NCBI RefSeq assembly: GCF_005222845.1 | Contig: NZ_STFZ01000014.1 | Location: 62,001 to 126,000 of the forward strand | DNA length: 64,000 bases | Direction of reading: 5' to 3' | From: Rhizobium sp. FY34 | GTDB taxonomy: Bacteria; Pseudomonadota; Alphaproteobacteria; Rhizobiales; Rhizobiaceae | Shown: positions 52,790-61,498 of the stretch, in pieces | How the letters are laid out: the number at the start of each line of letters is the position of its first letter | How positions within the stretch are numbered: position 1 is the first letter of the stretch | Notes under the pieces: model-generated | What the model was told of the DNA's origin: nothing | What the model saw: only the letters and a program-made list of their open reading frames with translations | The model's database searches: none | Program-made: the position numbers and the translations under genes

Positions 52790-53664
52790 TTGAGACCTCC
52801 CTGCAGCACAGCCCGCGCACCTTTGAAGCGAAGCAGCAGAAAGCCGATGCTGCTTGCCGTGGCAAACAGCGTGATCAGCAGGCTGAGCGCCAGAACAGAG
52901 GCGAGCGGCCAGTCAAAGGCGGTGCCGAACAGGTTGTCGATCATCGCCATGGGCGTTGCACCGGATGTGCCGCCCAGCATGCTGGGCGTCAGCATGTCAC
53001 CGGCAGACAGGGCAAAGACGGCGAGAAGCCCGACACCGAGCCCCGGTATGGTGAGCGGAAAGACGACCCTGGTGAAGGCCTCGAACGGGCGGGCGCCGAG
53101 ATCGCGCGCCGCCTCGATCAGCCGCCGGTCGATCAGTTCCGCCGAGATCCAGATGGGTAAAACCATGAAGGGCAGCGTGTTGTAAAGCAGCACGAGATGG
53201 GTGGTAAACGGCGAAAACAGCAGGAGTTTCACCGGTTCATCGACAAGGCCTAAGCCCTCCAGCACCGCATTGATCAGGCCTTCCGAGCCCAGCACGACAC
53301 GCCAGGCATAGATGCGCACGATTTCACCGGTATAAAGCGGCGTCAGCAGGAGGATCTGGGCAATACCCTTCCAGGCAATCGGCAGATTGGCAATCGACAG
53401 CGCCAGCGGATAGCCAAGAACAGCGGCGATGAGAGCGGTGATAAGGCCGGACAGAACCGCCTTGCCGATCAAAAAGGCAAAGACCGGGTTGGTCAGCATC
53501 TGCGCCCAGTTGGCGAGGGAAAAATCGGGCACCATTTCGAAGGCATCCATGTCCACCGTAAAGACGCTGAAGGCAATCAGCAGCAACAGCGGCAAGAGGC
53601 AGCCGAGGATCAGCACCAGCGCGACGGGCAGCGCCAGATGCGCGCGGTGGAGGGTGAGCCTCAT
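52786..53664 (-). CDS. ABC transporter permease, PotB type
   Basis: A 292-residue permease with a first helix at L-A-L-P-V-A-L-V-L-I-L-G-C-L-L-P-L-L-L-L and the EAA loop I-E-A-A-R-D-L-G-A-R-P-F-E-A-F. It starts inside the ATPase stop. The Pot-type importers carry amines, opines, amino acids or small N-compounds. Confidence 0.9.
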   Translation of the reverse strand: MRLTLHRAHLALPVALVLILGCLLPLLLLIAFSVFTVDMDAFEMVPDFSLANWAQMLTNPVFAFLIGKAVLSGLITALIAAVLGYPLALSIANLPIAWKGIAQILLLTPLYTGEIVRIYAWRVVLGSEGLINAVLEGLGLVDEPVKLLLFSPFTTHLVLLYNTLPFMVLPIWISAELIDRRLIEAARDLGARPFEAFTRVVFPLTIPGLGVGLLAVFALSAGDMLTPSMLGGTSGATPMAMIDNLFGTAFDWPLASVLALSLLITLFATASSIGFLLLRFKGARAVLQGGLK

Positions 53665-54746
53665 GTGGCAATCCTCGTGATGAAGCTTGCAACCGGATCA
53701 AAGCCTATGGAGATCAGAGTGCCAGGCTCCGGTGGCCGGTTGCTCATCAGCCGCAGGGTGACACCGGCAATACCGGCTTCGATCATATAGCGGTCGCCCT
53801 TGAAGACGACATGCTCTACCTGCGCCGTCAGGATCATGCCGGAGCACCCATCGAGCTGCAGATGTTCCGGGCGCAGCACAAGGGCTGCGCGCCCGCCGGT
53901 CTGAAGACCCTCGATAGCCGGGGCCGTAATGGTGCCAAGCGGTGTGGCGATTGTGGCGTTACCCGGCGTGCAGGCCAGTACTTCGCCTTCCACCAGCGTT
54001 GCCGAACCGATGAAATCGGCCACGAACGAATCTGCCGGTCGCGCATAAAGGGTCACCGGATCGGCCTTCTGGGCGATCTTGCCCTTGTTCATCACCACGA
54101 CGACATCCGACAGCGCGAAAGCCTCTTCCTGATCGTGAGTGACATAGACAAAGGCGATGCCAAGCCGGCGTTGCAGGTCTTTCAGCTCGATTTGCAGATG
54201 GCCGCGCATCTTGCGGTCAAGCGCCGACAGAGGCTCGTCAAGCAGCAGCAGATGCGGCTCGGCAATGATGGCGCGGGCAACGGCCACGCGCTGCTGCTGG
54301 CCGCCGGATAGCTGATGCGGATAGCGCGCGCCGAATTCGCCCATGTGGACCGCTTCCAGCGCCCGCTTGACGCGCGGGGCGGGATCTTGCGCGCCACGGC
54401 GAAGGGTGAGCGAAAAGGCGACATTTTCAAACACGGTCAGATGCGGAAACAGTGCATAGTTCTGGAAGACGGTGTTGACCGGTCGCCGCTCCGGCGGAAC
54501 GCCGACAAGCGAGCGCCCGTCCAGGATCAGCGAACCGGCATCCGGCGTCTCGAACCCGCCGATCATGCGCAGGATCGTCGTCTTGCCGCAGCCGGAAGGG
54601 CCGAGAAAGGTGGTGAACGCGCGTTCGGGAATATCGAGATCGACACCATCGACGGCGCGGTTTCGACCATAGGATTTGACGAGACCGCGCGCCGATAAAA
54701 GCAGCGGCGAGGTTGCCGGGTTGCGGGAAACGGATTGATCGCTCAT
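53661..54746 (-). CDS. ABC transporter ATP-binding protein, PotA type
   Basis: A 361-residue ATPase. It has Walker A G-P-S-G-C-G-K-T-T, signature L-S-G-G-Q-Q-Q-R-V-A-V-A, Walker B L-L-L-D-E-P-L-S-A-L-D and a C-terminal TOBE domain with L-R-P-E-H-L. The ATG at 54744-54746 is preferred; the upstream frame to 54842 lies in a hairpin-containing spacer. It serves the two permeases and the binding protein at 54851. Confidence 0.92.
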   Translation of the reverse strand: MSDQSVSRNPATSPLLLSARGLVKSYGRNRAVDGVDLDIPERAFTTFLGPSGCGKTTILRMIGGFETPDAGSLILDGRSLVGVPPERRPVNTVFQNYALFPHLTVFENVAFSLTLRRGAQDPAPRVKRALEAVHMGEFGARYPHQLSGGQQQRVAVARAIIAEPHLLLLDEPLSALDRKMRGHLQIELKDLQRRLGIAFVYVTHDQEEAFALSDVVVVMNKGKIAQKADPVTLYARPADSFVADFIGSATLVEGEVLACTPGNATIATPLGTITAPAIEGLQTGGRAALVLRPEHLQLDGCSGMILTAQVEHVVFKGDRYMIEAGIAGVTLRLMSNRPPEPGTLISIGFDPVASFITRIAT

Positions 54747-54810
54747 CGGCAGATCCGGGAGCGGACCGGCTCTTGCCGGTTGCCGCGCCCGTCCACAGAT
54801 GGCGCCATGG

Positions 54811-54828
54811 CCGGGCATGAGTGCCCGG
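54811..54828 (-). terminator. Hairpin after the Pot-type binding protein gene
   Basis: CCGGGCA-TGAG-TGCCCGG is a perfect 7-bp stem with a 4-base loop, 22 bases past the binding-protein stop on the minus strand. Like the elements at 12415 and 35191 it separates a solute-binding protein gene from the rest of its operon. Confidence 0.6.
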
Positions 54829-54850
54829 TCTGACCTTTGCATGTCATGCT

Positions 54851-55933
54851 TCAGCTCGCCTTGACTTCATTCCAGATCTTCAGCCAGTCGGAATAGTTCG
54901 GCGGTGCGACCGGCCACATGAAGGATTTCATCACGTCCATGTCGTCGATGAAGATGGTCGATTGTTCCTCGACGGAAAGCTTGTCACGGATGACCGACGA
55001 GGTCGTGGCATAGTGGCCGATCTTTGCCACGTCGGTGGAATAGGTCGGACCGAGCAGGTAATTGATGAATTTGTAGCCGACCTCTGCCTTTTCCGCGCTC
55101 AGTGTGGCCGGCATCGCAAAGCAGTCGCACCAGCCCATCACACCGGCCTTGGGTTTTGCCATGCCCATCGGCATCTTGCCCTGCAGCTCGTCAAACGGCA
55201 CGCGCCAGGAGAAGGCGCAGGAGACTTCGCCGGTGGCAAACAGGTTGGTCAGGTCGCCGATGGTCTGCCAATAGGTGCGCAGCAGCGGCTTCTGGGTGAT
55301 CAGCAGCTTCTTGGCTTCTGCCAGTTCCTTGGCGTCCATCACGAAGACCTTGTCGCGCGGTACGCCGAGAACCAGGCCGGCAATCGCGATGGATTCCAGC
55401 GCATAGTCGCGCATGGCAAGCTGGCCGGAATATTTCGCGTCAAACAGCGTTGTGTAATCCGGCTCCTTGTCGAACTTGTCCTTGCGGTAGACGATGGGGT
55501 TGAGGCCCCAGAGGTAAGGGATGGCAAAGGTCTTGCCGGCATCGTCCATCACCTTCGGCGTGGTCTTGAACACATCATACATCAGGCTGGCATTGGGGAT
55601 CTTGGAAAGGTCGAGTTCTTTTAAGAGCCCCGCCTTGATATAGCGCCAGCTGCCGTTCAGCGACGGGTTGACCATGTCCCAATCGGCGGCGGCCCCGGTC
55701 TTCAGGGCGGCAAACTGCGCGTCTTCGCTGGAGAGGTAGGAAAGCTTGACCTTGACGCCGGCCTCCTTCTCGAAGCCTGTCACATATTCCGGATGGCCGT
55801 TGGAATCCCAGGTTGCCCAGACCATTTCAGAAACTGCGGCACGGGCTGCACCCGCATTCGAAAATACACCTGCAGCAGCACCCGCCGCCATTGTCGCCAG
55901 CACTTCGCGCCGTGTGATACCTGTCCGTTTCAT
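54851..55933 (-). CDS. ABC transporter substrate-binding protein, spermidine/putrescine type
   Basis: A 360-residue periplasmic protein. The signal sequence has T-R-R-E-V-L-A-T-M-A-A-G (twin-arginine-like) and cleavage near A-R-A-A-V. The mature part starts with M-V-W-A-T-W-D-S-N-G. Family-1-like PotD/PotF fold. It is the first gene of the nine-gene operon, and its ligand is the probable substrate of the enzymes behind it. Confidence 0.9.
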   Translation of the reverse strand: MKRTGITRREVLATMAAGAAAGVFSNAGAARAAVSEMVWATWDSNGHPEYVTGFEKEAGVKVKLSYLSSEDAQFAALKTGAAADWDMVNPSLNGSWRYIKAGLLKELDLSKIPNASLMYDVFKTTPKVMDDAGKTFAIPYLWGLNPIVYRKDKFDKEPDYTTLFDAKYSGQLAMRDYALESIAIAGLVLGVPRDKVFVMDAKELAEAKKLLITQKPLLRTYWQTIGDLTNLFATGEVSCAFSWRVPFDELQGKMPMGMAKPKAGVMGWCDCFAMPATLSAEKAEVGYKFINYLLGPTYSTDVAKIGHYATTSSVIRDKLSVEEQSTIFIDDMDVMKSFMWPVAPPNYSDWLKIWNEVKAS

Positions 55934-56006
55934 GGAGCCCCATCCGGTTCTTTGTTGCGATGCCGCTACTGTGGGCAGTTCAGGGCGAAACGACCATTAG
56001 GCTGAG

Positions 56007-56033
56007 GCAATAGACTATATTGCAGCACAGCAA
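56007..56033 (-). promoter_or_regulatory. Overlapping inverted repeats, likely LysR binding site
   Basis: GCAATA-GACTA-TATTGC (56007-56023) and TTGC-AGCACA-GCAA (56020-56033) are both perfect and share the central TTGC. They lie 74-100 bases upstream of the binding-protein start and just after the LysR gene, the usual position of LysR recognition sites. Confidence 0.65.
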
Positions 56034-56056
56034 ACTGCGGCAGGCGTGGTGCTGTA

Positions 56057-57043
56057 TCAACCTGGCTGAAGCTGGAGTGACGGCGGAAGCGGCGGGGCCG
56101 GCATGCGCTCCAGTGCGCGCATGTCGGCAGCGGCGCCCTTGATCATCCGCCGTAACCAGGCCTGTTCCGGTGAATGGTGCTTGCGGTCATGCCAGAGCAT
56201 GTAAAAATGCATTTGCCCCAGTTCCACCGGTGCATCGAGAACGGCAAAGGGGAAGGTCTGCGCCACCTGCTCGGCAAAGTGCCGGCCCGTGGTGAAGACG
56301 AGATCGGAGCGCGCCAGCACATAAGGGGCGATCGAATATTCCGGCACGGTTGCCCGGATATTGCGCTTCAGCCCCAGATCGATCAGCCGCCCGTCGATTG
56401 GGCTGAACTGGGCATGGCGCTCGGAGGTCGGCGACAGATGGCTTTCCTCCAGATATTCCTCAAGCCGAATGCGGTCCGTACGGCGCGCAAAGCGATGGCT
56501 GGAGCGCACCATGCAGACGATATCGGTGGTCAGCATCGGCGCGATGCGCAGGTGCTCGGGTGGATGCGGCCAATTGCCGATCACCGCATCGATGCGACCC
56601 TCCGAAAGGCCCGAGAGCAATTCCTCCTGCGAGGGAATGGGCGAGGCATCCAGTGAGATGCCGGGTGCGACATCGGTGATGGCAGCGATCAGCTGCGGCA
56701 TGAACACGGTGCCGAGGCAATTGCTGGCCACGATACGAAACTGCCGCGAGGAGGTTGCCGGTTCAAAGGCACTGGGTGAGGCAAAGGTCGCATCGATCTG
56801 GCCGAGGATGCCGCTCATGGCCGAGCGCAGGGCAAGCCCTCGCTCGGTCGGCACCAGAACGCTGCCGGAGCGCACCAGGAGCGGATCCTGGAAAATGTCG
56901 CGCAGCTTCTTCAACGTGAGGCTGACGGTGGGTTGCGCCTGGCCCAGAAGATCGGCCGTACGTGACACGCTGCATTCCGTCAGAAGCAGGAGAAGCGTGC
57001 GCATCAGACGGATATCGAGACTGGCATAGGCCTGTTCTGTCAT
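56057..57043 (-). CDS. LysR family regulator of the Pot-type operon
   Basis: A 328-residue LysR protein. The N-terminal helix-turn-helix (about residues 10-60, C-S-V-S-R-T-A-D-L-L-G-Q-A-Q-P-T-V-S-L-T-L-K-K-L) resembles NodD/LeuO-type members, followed by the two-lobe co-inducer domain. It is read in the same direction as the operon that begins 123 bases downstream, with a symmetrical site between, so activation of that operon is likely. The inducer is unknown. Confidence 0.88.
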   Translation of the reverse strand: MTEQAYASLDIRLMRTLLLLLTECSVSRTADLLGQAQPTVSLTLKKLRDIFQDPLLVRSGSVLVPTERGLALRSAMSGILGQIDATFASPSAFEPATSSRQFRIVASNCLGTVFMPQLIAAITDVAPGISLDASPIPSQEELLSGLSEGRIDAVIGNWPHPPEHLRIAPMLTTDIVCMVRSSHRFARRTDRIRLEEYLEESHLSPTSERHAQFSPIDGRLIDLGLKRNIRATVPEYSIAPYVLARSDLVFTTGRHFAEQVAQTFPFAVLDAPVELGQMHFYMLWHDRKHHSPEQAWLRRMIKGAAADMRALERMPAPPLPPSLQLQPG

Positions 57044-57136
57044 GCGGGGGCACTCCGTGGCCGGATGAATATTTGATGAAACGCATTTTCCGTGCCAGAT
57101 GCCGCTTATTGGTCGCGTCTTTCGCCTATGCCCTGC

Positions 57137-58042
57137 TCACCCCCCGCCGCCCATGGTGACCGACATGAAGGCGCGAAAGGTTTCCGCAGCCGAGGTGATG
57201 GGGCGGGCCTTTGCCCAGGCAAGGCCGACATCCATGCTGGGCACCGGCTGGGTCAACCGGCGAAGTTCGATGCGCTGGCCCTCCAGCGACCATGGCCGGT
57301 AGACCATGTCGGAGAGGATCGTGACGCCGACACCGGCGGCCACCAGCGAGCGTACCGCCTCGACAGAACTGGTGGTCAGTACCGCGCGGGGTGCAAGACC
57401 CGCCGCATCCCAGTAGCGCCCTGCCGTGGTGCTTGCCTCATCGACGGTCAACATGACGTAATCTTCCTGCGCGACATCGGCGAGGCTGATCTCGTTTTGC
57501 ACCAGAAGGTGATGATCGGCGGAAAGCCACAGGCGGCGGCTGGACCGCAGCAGCACTTCCTGCTCCAGTTCCTCGGTATTTTCGAGATTGGAGACGAGCA
57601 TTAGGGCGATATCCACATCGCCGCGCACCAGTTCCTCCTCCAGCGCGCCGCGCGGCAGTTCCTTGATCTCCGCCCGGATCTGCGGATAGGTCTTGCGAAA
57701 GCGGGCATAATATTTGGACATGAAATAGCCGGTCACGGTATAGGTCATGCCGATGCGTAGCCGACCGGACAGGCCGGCATGTTCGCGTAGCGGACTGCGC
57801 ACGGCAGCCGCCACCGCGCCGGTAATGACGCGCGCATGTTCGAGGAAACGTGCGCCTTCCAGCGTCAGGCGCACGCCGGCATGGGTGCGCTCGAAAAGAC
57901 GCACGCCAAGCTCGAGTTCGAGAGATTTGATCGCCGCCGTAATCGCCGATTGGGAGATGCTGAGATCGACTGCGGCATGGCTGACCTGTCCGCTTTCGGC
58001 GGTTGCTATGAAATAATCGAGCTGTTTCAATGTGATGCTCAT
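57137..58042 (-). CDS. LysR family regulator of the pxp operon
   Basis: A 301-residue LysR protein. The helix-turn-helix is Q-V-S-H-A-A-V-D-L-S-I-S-Q-S-A-I-T-A-A-I-K-S-L-E. The effector domain shows G-M-T-Y-T-V-T-G-Y-F and D-V-D-I-A-L-M-L-V. It is divergent from pxpA with a candidate ATC-N9-GAT box between. It is the likely activator of the lactam operon. Confidence 0.88.
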   Translation of the reverse strand: MSITLKQLDYFIATAESGQVSHAAVDLSISQSAITAAIKSLELELGVRLFERTHAGVRLTLEGARFLEHARVITGAVAAAVRSPLREHAGLSGRLRIGMTYTVTGYFMSKYYARFRKTYPQIRAEIKELPRGALEEELVRGDVDIALMLVSNLENTEELEQEVLLRSSRRLWLSADHHLLVQNEISLADVAQEDYVMLTVDEASTTAGRYWDAAGLAPRAVLTTSSVEAVRSLVAAGVGVTILSDMVYRPWSLEGQRIELRRLTQPVPSMDVGLAWAKARPITSAAETFRAFMSVTMGGGG

Positions 58043-58064
58043 CGCGGCAGGCCCTTCACAGATC

Positions 58065-58081
58065 TATCTGTTTTTCAGATA
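58065..58081. promoter_or_regulatory. LysR-type box between regulator and pxpA
   Basis: TATCTG-TTTTT-CAGATA is a perfect inverted repeat that contains ATC-N9-GAT, a common LysR box. It lies 23 bases before the LysR start and about 98 before pxpA. Downstream bases to 58110 are AT-rich as expected for the promoters. Confidence 0.6.
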
Positions 58082-58178
58082 ATACTTTCAAAAAATTACT
58101 ATTTCACAAAACGCCTTGGCTGCGACAAGATTTGTGCAGTGCCGCAAAGACGGCAAATGAATGAGGGGTACGCAGACA

Positions 58179-58901
58179 ATGACTGTCACGATCAATTGTG
58201 ACATGGGGGAAAGCTTTGGCCTTTACAGGCTGGGCGATGACGCAGGAATGATGCCGCTGATCGATACGGCCAATGTTGCCTGCGGCTTTCATGCTTCCGA
58301 TCCAGACCACATGCGCCAGACCGTTCGCCGCGCCAAGGAAAACGGCGTCAAGGTTGGTGCCCATCCCTCGCTGCCTGATCTTCAGGGATTTGGCCGTCGC
58401 GAGATGAAGATGCGGCGCGATGAGATTGCCAATTCCGTGATCTACCAGGTGGGCGCTCTTGTCGGCTTTCTGAAGGCCGAGGGAATGTCGCTCAACCACA
58501 TCAAGCCGCATGGCAGCCTGTATGGCATGGCGGGGCGATCCGAAGACGTGGCGCATGGCATCTGCGATGCGGCCGAAGTGTTCGGCGTGCCGCTGTTCGG
58601 CATGACCGGCACGCTGCACGAAACGATCTACCAGCAGCGCGGCATTGCCTTCGTGCCGGAATTCTATGCCGATCTTGAATATGCTCCGGGTGGCGTGCTG
58701 ATCGTTACCCGCGAACATCCGGCCATGGACCCGGACCTGATGGCGGAGCGCTGCGTGCGGGCCCTGTCGGAAAAACATGGCACGGCCACAGACGGCAGCC
58801 TGTTTCCGCTCGCCTGCGAAACGATCTGCGTGCATTCCGATACGCCGAACGCCATTGCGATTGCCACAGCCGTGCGCAACGCTATCGCGCCCTGGAATTG
58901 A
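58179..58901 (+). CDS. pxpA: 5-oxoprolinase subunit A (LamB/YcsF family)
   Basis: A 240-residue TIM-barrel-like protein. It has the family opening I-N-C-D-M-G-E-S-F-G, the V-A-C-G-F-H-A-S-D motif at about residues 37-45, and G-A-H-P-S-L-P-D with G-F-G-R-R. PxpA works with PxpB and PxpC to hydrolyse 5-oxoproline (or another lactam) with ATP. The start at 58179 follows GAGGGG; an in-frame ATG at 58161 is less likely. It is the first gene of the operon. Confidence 0.92.
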   Translation: MTVTINCDMGESFGLYRLGDDAGMMPLIDTANVACGFHASDPDHMRQTVRRAKENGVKVGAHPSLPDLQGFGRREMKMRRDEIANSVIYQVGALVGFLKAEGMSLNHIKPHGSLYGMAGRSEDVAHGICDAAEVFGVPLFGMTGTLHETIYQQRGIAFVPEFYADLEYAPGGVLIVTREHPAMDPDLMAERCVRALSEKHGTATDGSLFPLACETICVHSDTPNAIAIATAVRNAIAPWN

Positions 58902-58907
58902 CAGGAC

Positions 58908-58925
58908 GGGCCGCGCGCGCGGCCC
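58908..58925 (+). repeat. GC-only perfect palindrome after pxpA
   Basis: An 18-base perfect palindrome (GGGCCGCGCGCGCGGCCC) lies 7 bases after the pxpA stop in the 111-base gap to the biotin carrier gene. It can form a hairpin and contains alternating CG. There is no T-tract. Confidence 0.5.
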
Positions 58926-59012
58926 CGCAGCATGAAGCATACGCATAGCGTTCATTGAGGCCCGTTGATTTCTGGCCCTTCCCTATCTGAATTCTCGCAT
59001 TCGGAGATTGTC

Positions 59013-59246
59013 ATGACCCCTATCCATTCCCCCCTGCCCGGTACCTTTTACCGCAGCGCCGCCCCCGGCCAGCCGCCGCTGAAGGCCGACGGCGATGCCG
59101 TTGCCATTGGCGATGTCATCGGCCTCATCGAAGTGATGAAATCCTTCCATGAAGTGAAGTCGGAAGTGGCTGGCGAAAACATCCGCTTCCTCGTCGACAA
59201 TGAAGATCCGGTCATGGCCGGCGCAGCGCTGGCGGAACTGGGTTGA
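59013..59246 (+). CDS. Minimal biotin carboxyl carrier protein
   Basis: A 77-residue biotinyl domain with the E-V-M-K biotinylation motif, K43. It consists of the biotinyl domain alone, without the long Ala/Pro-rich N-terminal part of fatty-acid AccB. The start at 59013 follows GGAG; an extension to 58965 is atypical. It shares one base with the biotin carboxylase gene. It probably carries CO2 between the carboxylase and PxpB/PxpC. Confidence 0.85.
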   Translation: MTPIHSPLPGTFYRSAAPGQPPLKADGDAVAIGDVIGLIEVMKSFHEVKSEVAGENIRFLVDNEDPVMAGAALAELG

Positions 59247-60610
59247 TGCTGAAGAAGCTTCTGATTGCCAATCGCGGCGAGATTGCCGTTCGCGTCATTC
59301 GCGCGGCACAGGATCTCGGCATTGCAACCGTTGCCGTCTATTCCGCCGCAGATGCCGATGCGCTGCATGTGCAACTGGCCGATGAGGCGGTGCTGATTGG
59401 CCCGCCGGCTGCCAAGAAATCCTATCTCAATATTGAGGCCCTTCTTGCGGCAGCGCTTTCGACCGGTTGCGACAGCATTCATCCCGGCTATGGCTTTCTG
59501 GCAGAAAACGCTGCCTTTTCGGATGCGGTGACGGCGGCGGGCCTGGTATTCGTCGGGCCATCCGGTGATGCAATCCGGTTGATGGGCGACAAGGTTTCGG
59601 CCCGCACGGCTGCAGCAGACGCCGGTGTGCCCGTGGTTCCGGGCTCCAAAGGCCGTGTCGAAAGCATCGAGGCTGCCCGCGCGGTGCTTGAGGAAACCGG
59701 TTTTCCGGTGATGATCAAGGCTGCAGCCGGTGGCGGTGGTCGCGGCATCCGTATTGCCCATTCGCTTATCGAGTTCGAGCAGGGCTTTGCGCAGGCGCAG
59801 GCCGAAGCGCTGGCAGCCTTTGGCGATGGCGGCCTCTACATGGAAAAGGTCATCGCCCGCGCCCGCCATATCGAGGTTCAGGTTCTGGCCGACGGGCAAA
59901 ACGCCATCCATTGCTATGAACGCGAATGTTCGCTTCAGCGACGGCGCCAGAAAGTGTGGGAAGAGGCGCCATCACGGGCGCTGTCACCAGCCCTTCGCGA
60001 GGAGCTTTGCGCCTCGGCCGTGGCGCTTGCGCGTGCTGTGTCCTATTCGGGGGCCGGAACGGTCGAATATCTCTATGATGACGCGGCTGACCGCTTCTAC
60101 TTCATTGAAATGAACACCCGTATCCAGGTGGAGCATCCGGTAACGGAAGCCATCACCGGCATCGATCTCGTGGCCGAAATGCTGCGTATTGCCGGCGGTG
60201 AACCGCTGTGGCTTGTGCAGGGCGATGTGACGGTGAAGGGCCATGCCATTGAGGTGCGCATCAATGCCGAAGATCCGGCCCGTGATTTCGCCCCCTTCCC
60301 CGGCACGGTTGGCGCCTTGCGCATTCCGGGCGGTCCGGGCGTGCGTTTCGATTCCATGCTCTATAACGGCTATCAGGTTCCCCCCTTCTACGATTCCCTG
60401 CTGGCCAAGCTCATCGTGCATGCCGAGACGCGCGAGGCAGCGCTTGCACGCCTGACGCGGGCGCTGAAGGAACTGGAGATCGGTGATCTGGTGACCACCC
60501 GCGCCCTGTTTCTTGCCCTTGCTGCCGATCCGGATGTCCGGGCCGGAGATGTCCACACCCGCTGGCTGGAAGGCTGGCTTGTCGAAAACGCAGCGGCGCT
60601 GGCCAGCTGA
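59246..60610 (+). CDS. Biotin carboxylase subunit (AccC-like)
   Basis: A 454-residue ATP-grasp biotin carboxylase. The opening K-K-L-L-I-A-N-R-G-E-I-A-V-R-V-I is canonical. The glycine-rich loop G-G-G-G-R-G-I-R-I, the E-C-S-L-Q-R-R segment and the catalytic E-M-N-T-R-I-Q-V-E-H-P-V-T-E are all intact. It carboxylates the biotin on the carrier encoded just upstream. No acetyl-CoA carboxyltransferase gene is present, which points to a different acceptor. Confidence 0.92.
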   Translation: MLKKLLIANRGEIAVRVIRAAQDLGIATVAVYSAADADALHVQLADEAVLIGPPAAKKSYLNIEALLAAALSTGCDSIHPGYGFLAENAAFSDAVTAAGLVFVGPSGDAIRLMGDKVSARTAAADAGVPVVPGSKGRVESIEAARAVLEETGFPVMIKAAAGGGGRGIRIAHSLIEFEQGFAQAQAEALAAFGDGGLYMEKVIARARHIEVQVLADGQNAIHCYERECSLQRRRQKVWEEAPSRALSPALREELCASAVALARAVSYSGAGTVEYLYDDAADRFYFIEMNTRIQVEHPVTEAITGIDLVAEMLRIAGGEPLWLVQGDVTVKGHAIEVRINAEDPARDFAPFPGTVGALRIPGGPGVRFDSMLYNGYQVPPFYDSLLAKLIVHAETREAALARLTRALKELEIGDLVTTRALFLALAADPDVRAGDVHTRWLEGWLVENAAALAS

Positions 60611-60622
60611 CAAGGAGAACCG

Positions 60623-61498
60623 ATGTCGATACGCTTCAACTTCGGCGGTGACGAACACATCTTCGGGGAAGTCTCCGAGGAGATGTCGCTTGCCTCCTTC
60701 TTCACCGGCCTTTCGATGATCAATGCCGTGCGGGCCGCCGGTATTCGCGGCGTCACCGAAACCTGCCCGGCCAATGCAAGCTTCCAGATCCGCTTCGACC
60801 CGGATGTGATTGCGCCGCCGGACCTGCTGAAGGAACTGCAATCCATGGAGGATGCGGCGGCAACGTCCGATGCGTCGCTGAAGACCCGCATCATCGAACT
60901 GCCGGTCTTCTTCGAGGACCCCTGGACGCATGAGACTGGCCAGCGTTTTCGCGAACGCCACCAGGACCCCTCCTCCACCGATCTGCAATATTCCGCCCGC
61001 ATCAACGGCTATGCGACGGTGGAAGACTTCATCGCCGCCTATTCCGGCCAGCCCTGGTTTGTGTCCATGGTCGGCTTCGTCGCCGGCCTGCCCTGGCTCT
61101 ACCAGATGGTGGAACGCAGCAAGCAGATCGAGGCGCCGAAATATCTGCGCCCGCGCACCGATACGCCCAAGCTGACCATTGGCCATGGCGGCTGCTTTGC
61201 CGCCATCTATTCGGTACGCGGCGCCGGCGGTTACCAGATGTACGGCGTGACGCCCGCGCCCATCTACGATCCGACGCGCACGGTGCGCTATCTGACCGAT
61301 GAGATGTGCCTGTTCAAGCCGGGCGATATCGTCAAGTTCAAGGCAATCGGCCGCGACGATTATGATGCGACGCTGGAAGAGATTGCCGCCAATCGCTGGC
61401 AGCCCTTGGTGCGCGACTGCACCTTCAGCCTGACCGATTTCAATCGCGACATTTACGGCACCAACGCCAACCTGATGGAGCTTCTCAATGGCCGTTAA
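60623..61498 (+). CDS. pxpB: 5-oxoprolinase subunit B (AHS1/KipI family), long form
   Basis: A 291-residue AHS1 protein, about 70 residues longer than the E. coli subunit. The extra part (about residues 90-170) resembles the corresponding region of urea carboxylase. Conserved G-H-G-G-C-F-A-A-I-Y and R-G-A-G-G-Y-Q-M-Y-G-V-T-P lie near residues 190-212. AAGGAGA precedes the ATG. It overlaps pxpC by 11 bases. Together they would form the carboxyltransferase-like or hydrolase part. Confidence 0.87.
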   Translation: MSIRFNFGGDEHIFGEVSEEMSLASFFTGLSMINAVRAAGIRGVTETCPANASFQIRFDPDVIAPPDLLKELQSMEDAAATSDASLKTRIIELPVFFEDPWTHETGQRFRERHQDPSSTDLQYSARINGYATVEDFIAAYSGQPWFVSMVGFVAGLPWLYQMVERSKQIEAPKYLRPRTDTPKLTIGHGGCFAAIYSVRGAGGYQMYGVTPAPIYDPTRTVRYLTDEMCLFKPGDIVKFKAIGRDDYDATLEEIAANRWQPLVRDCTFSLTDFNRDIYGTNANLMELLNGR

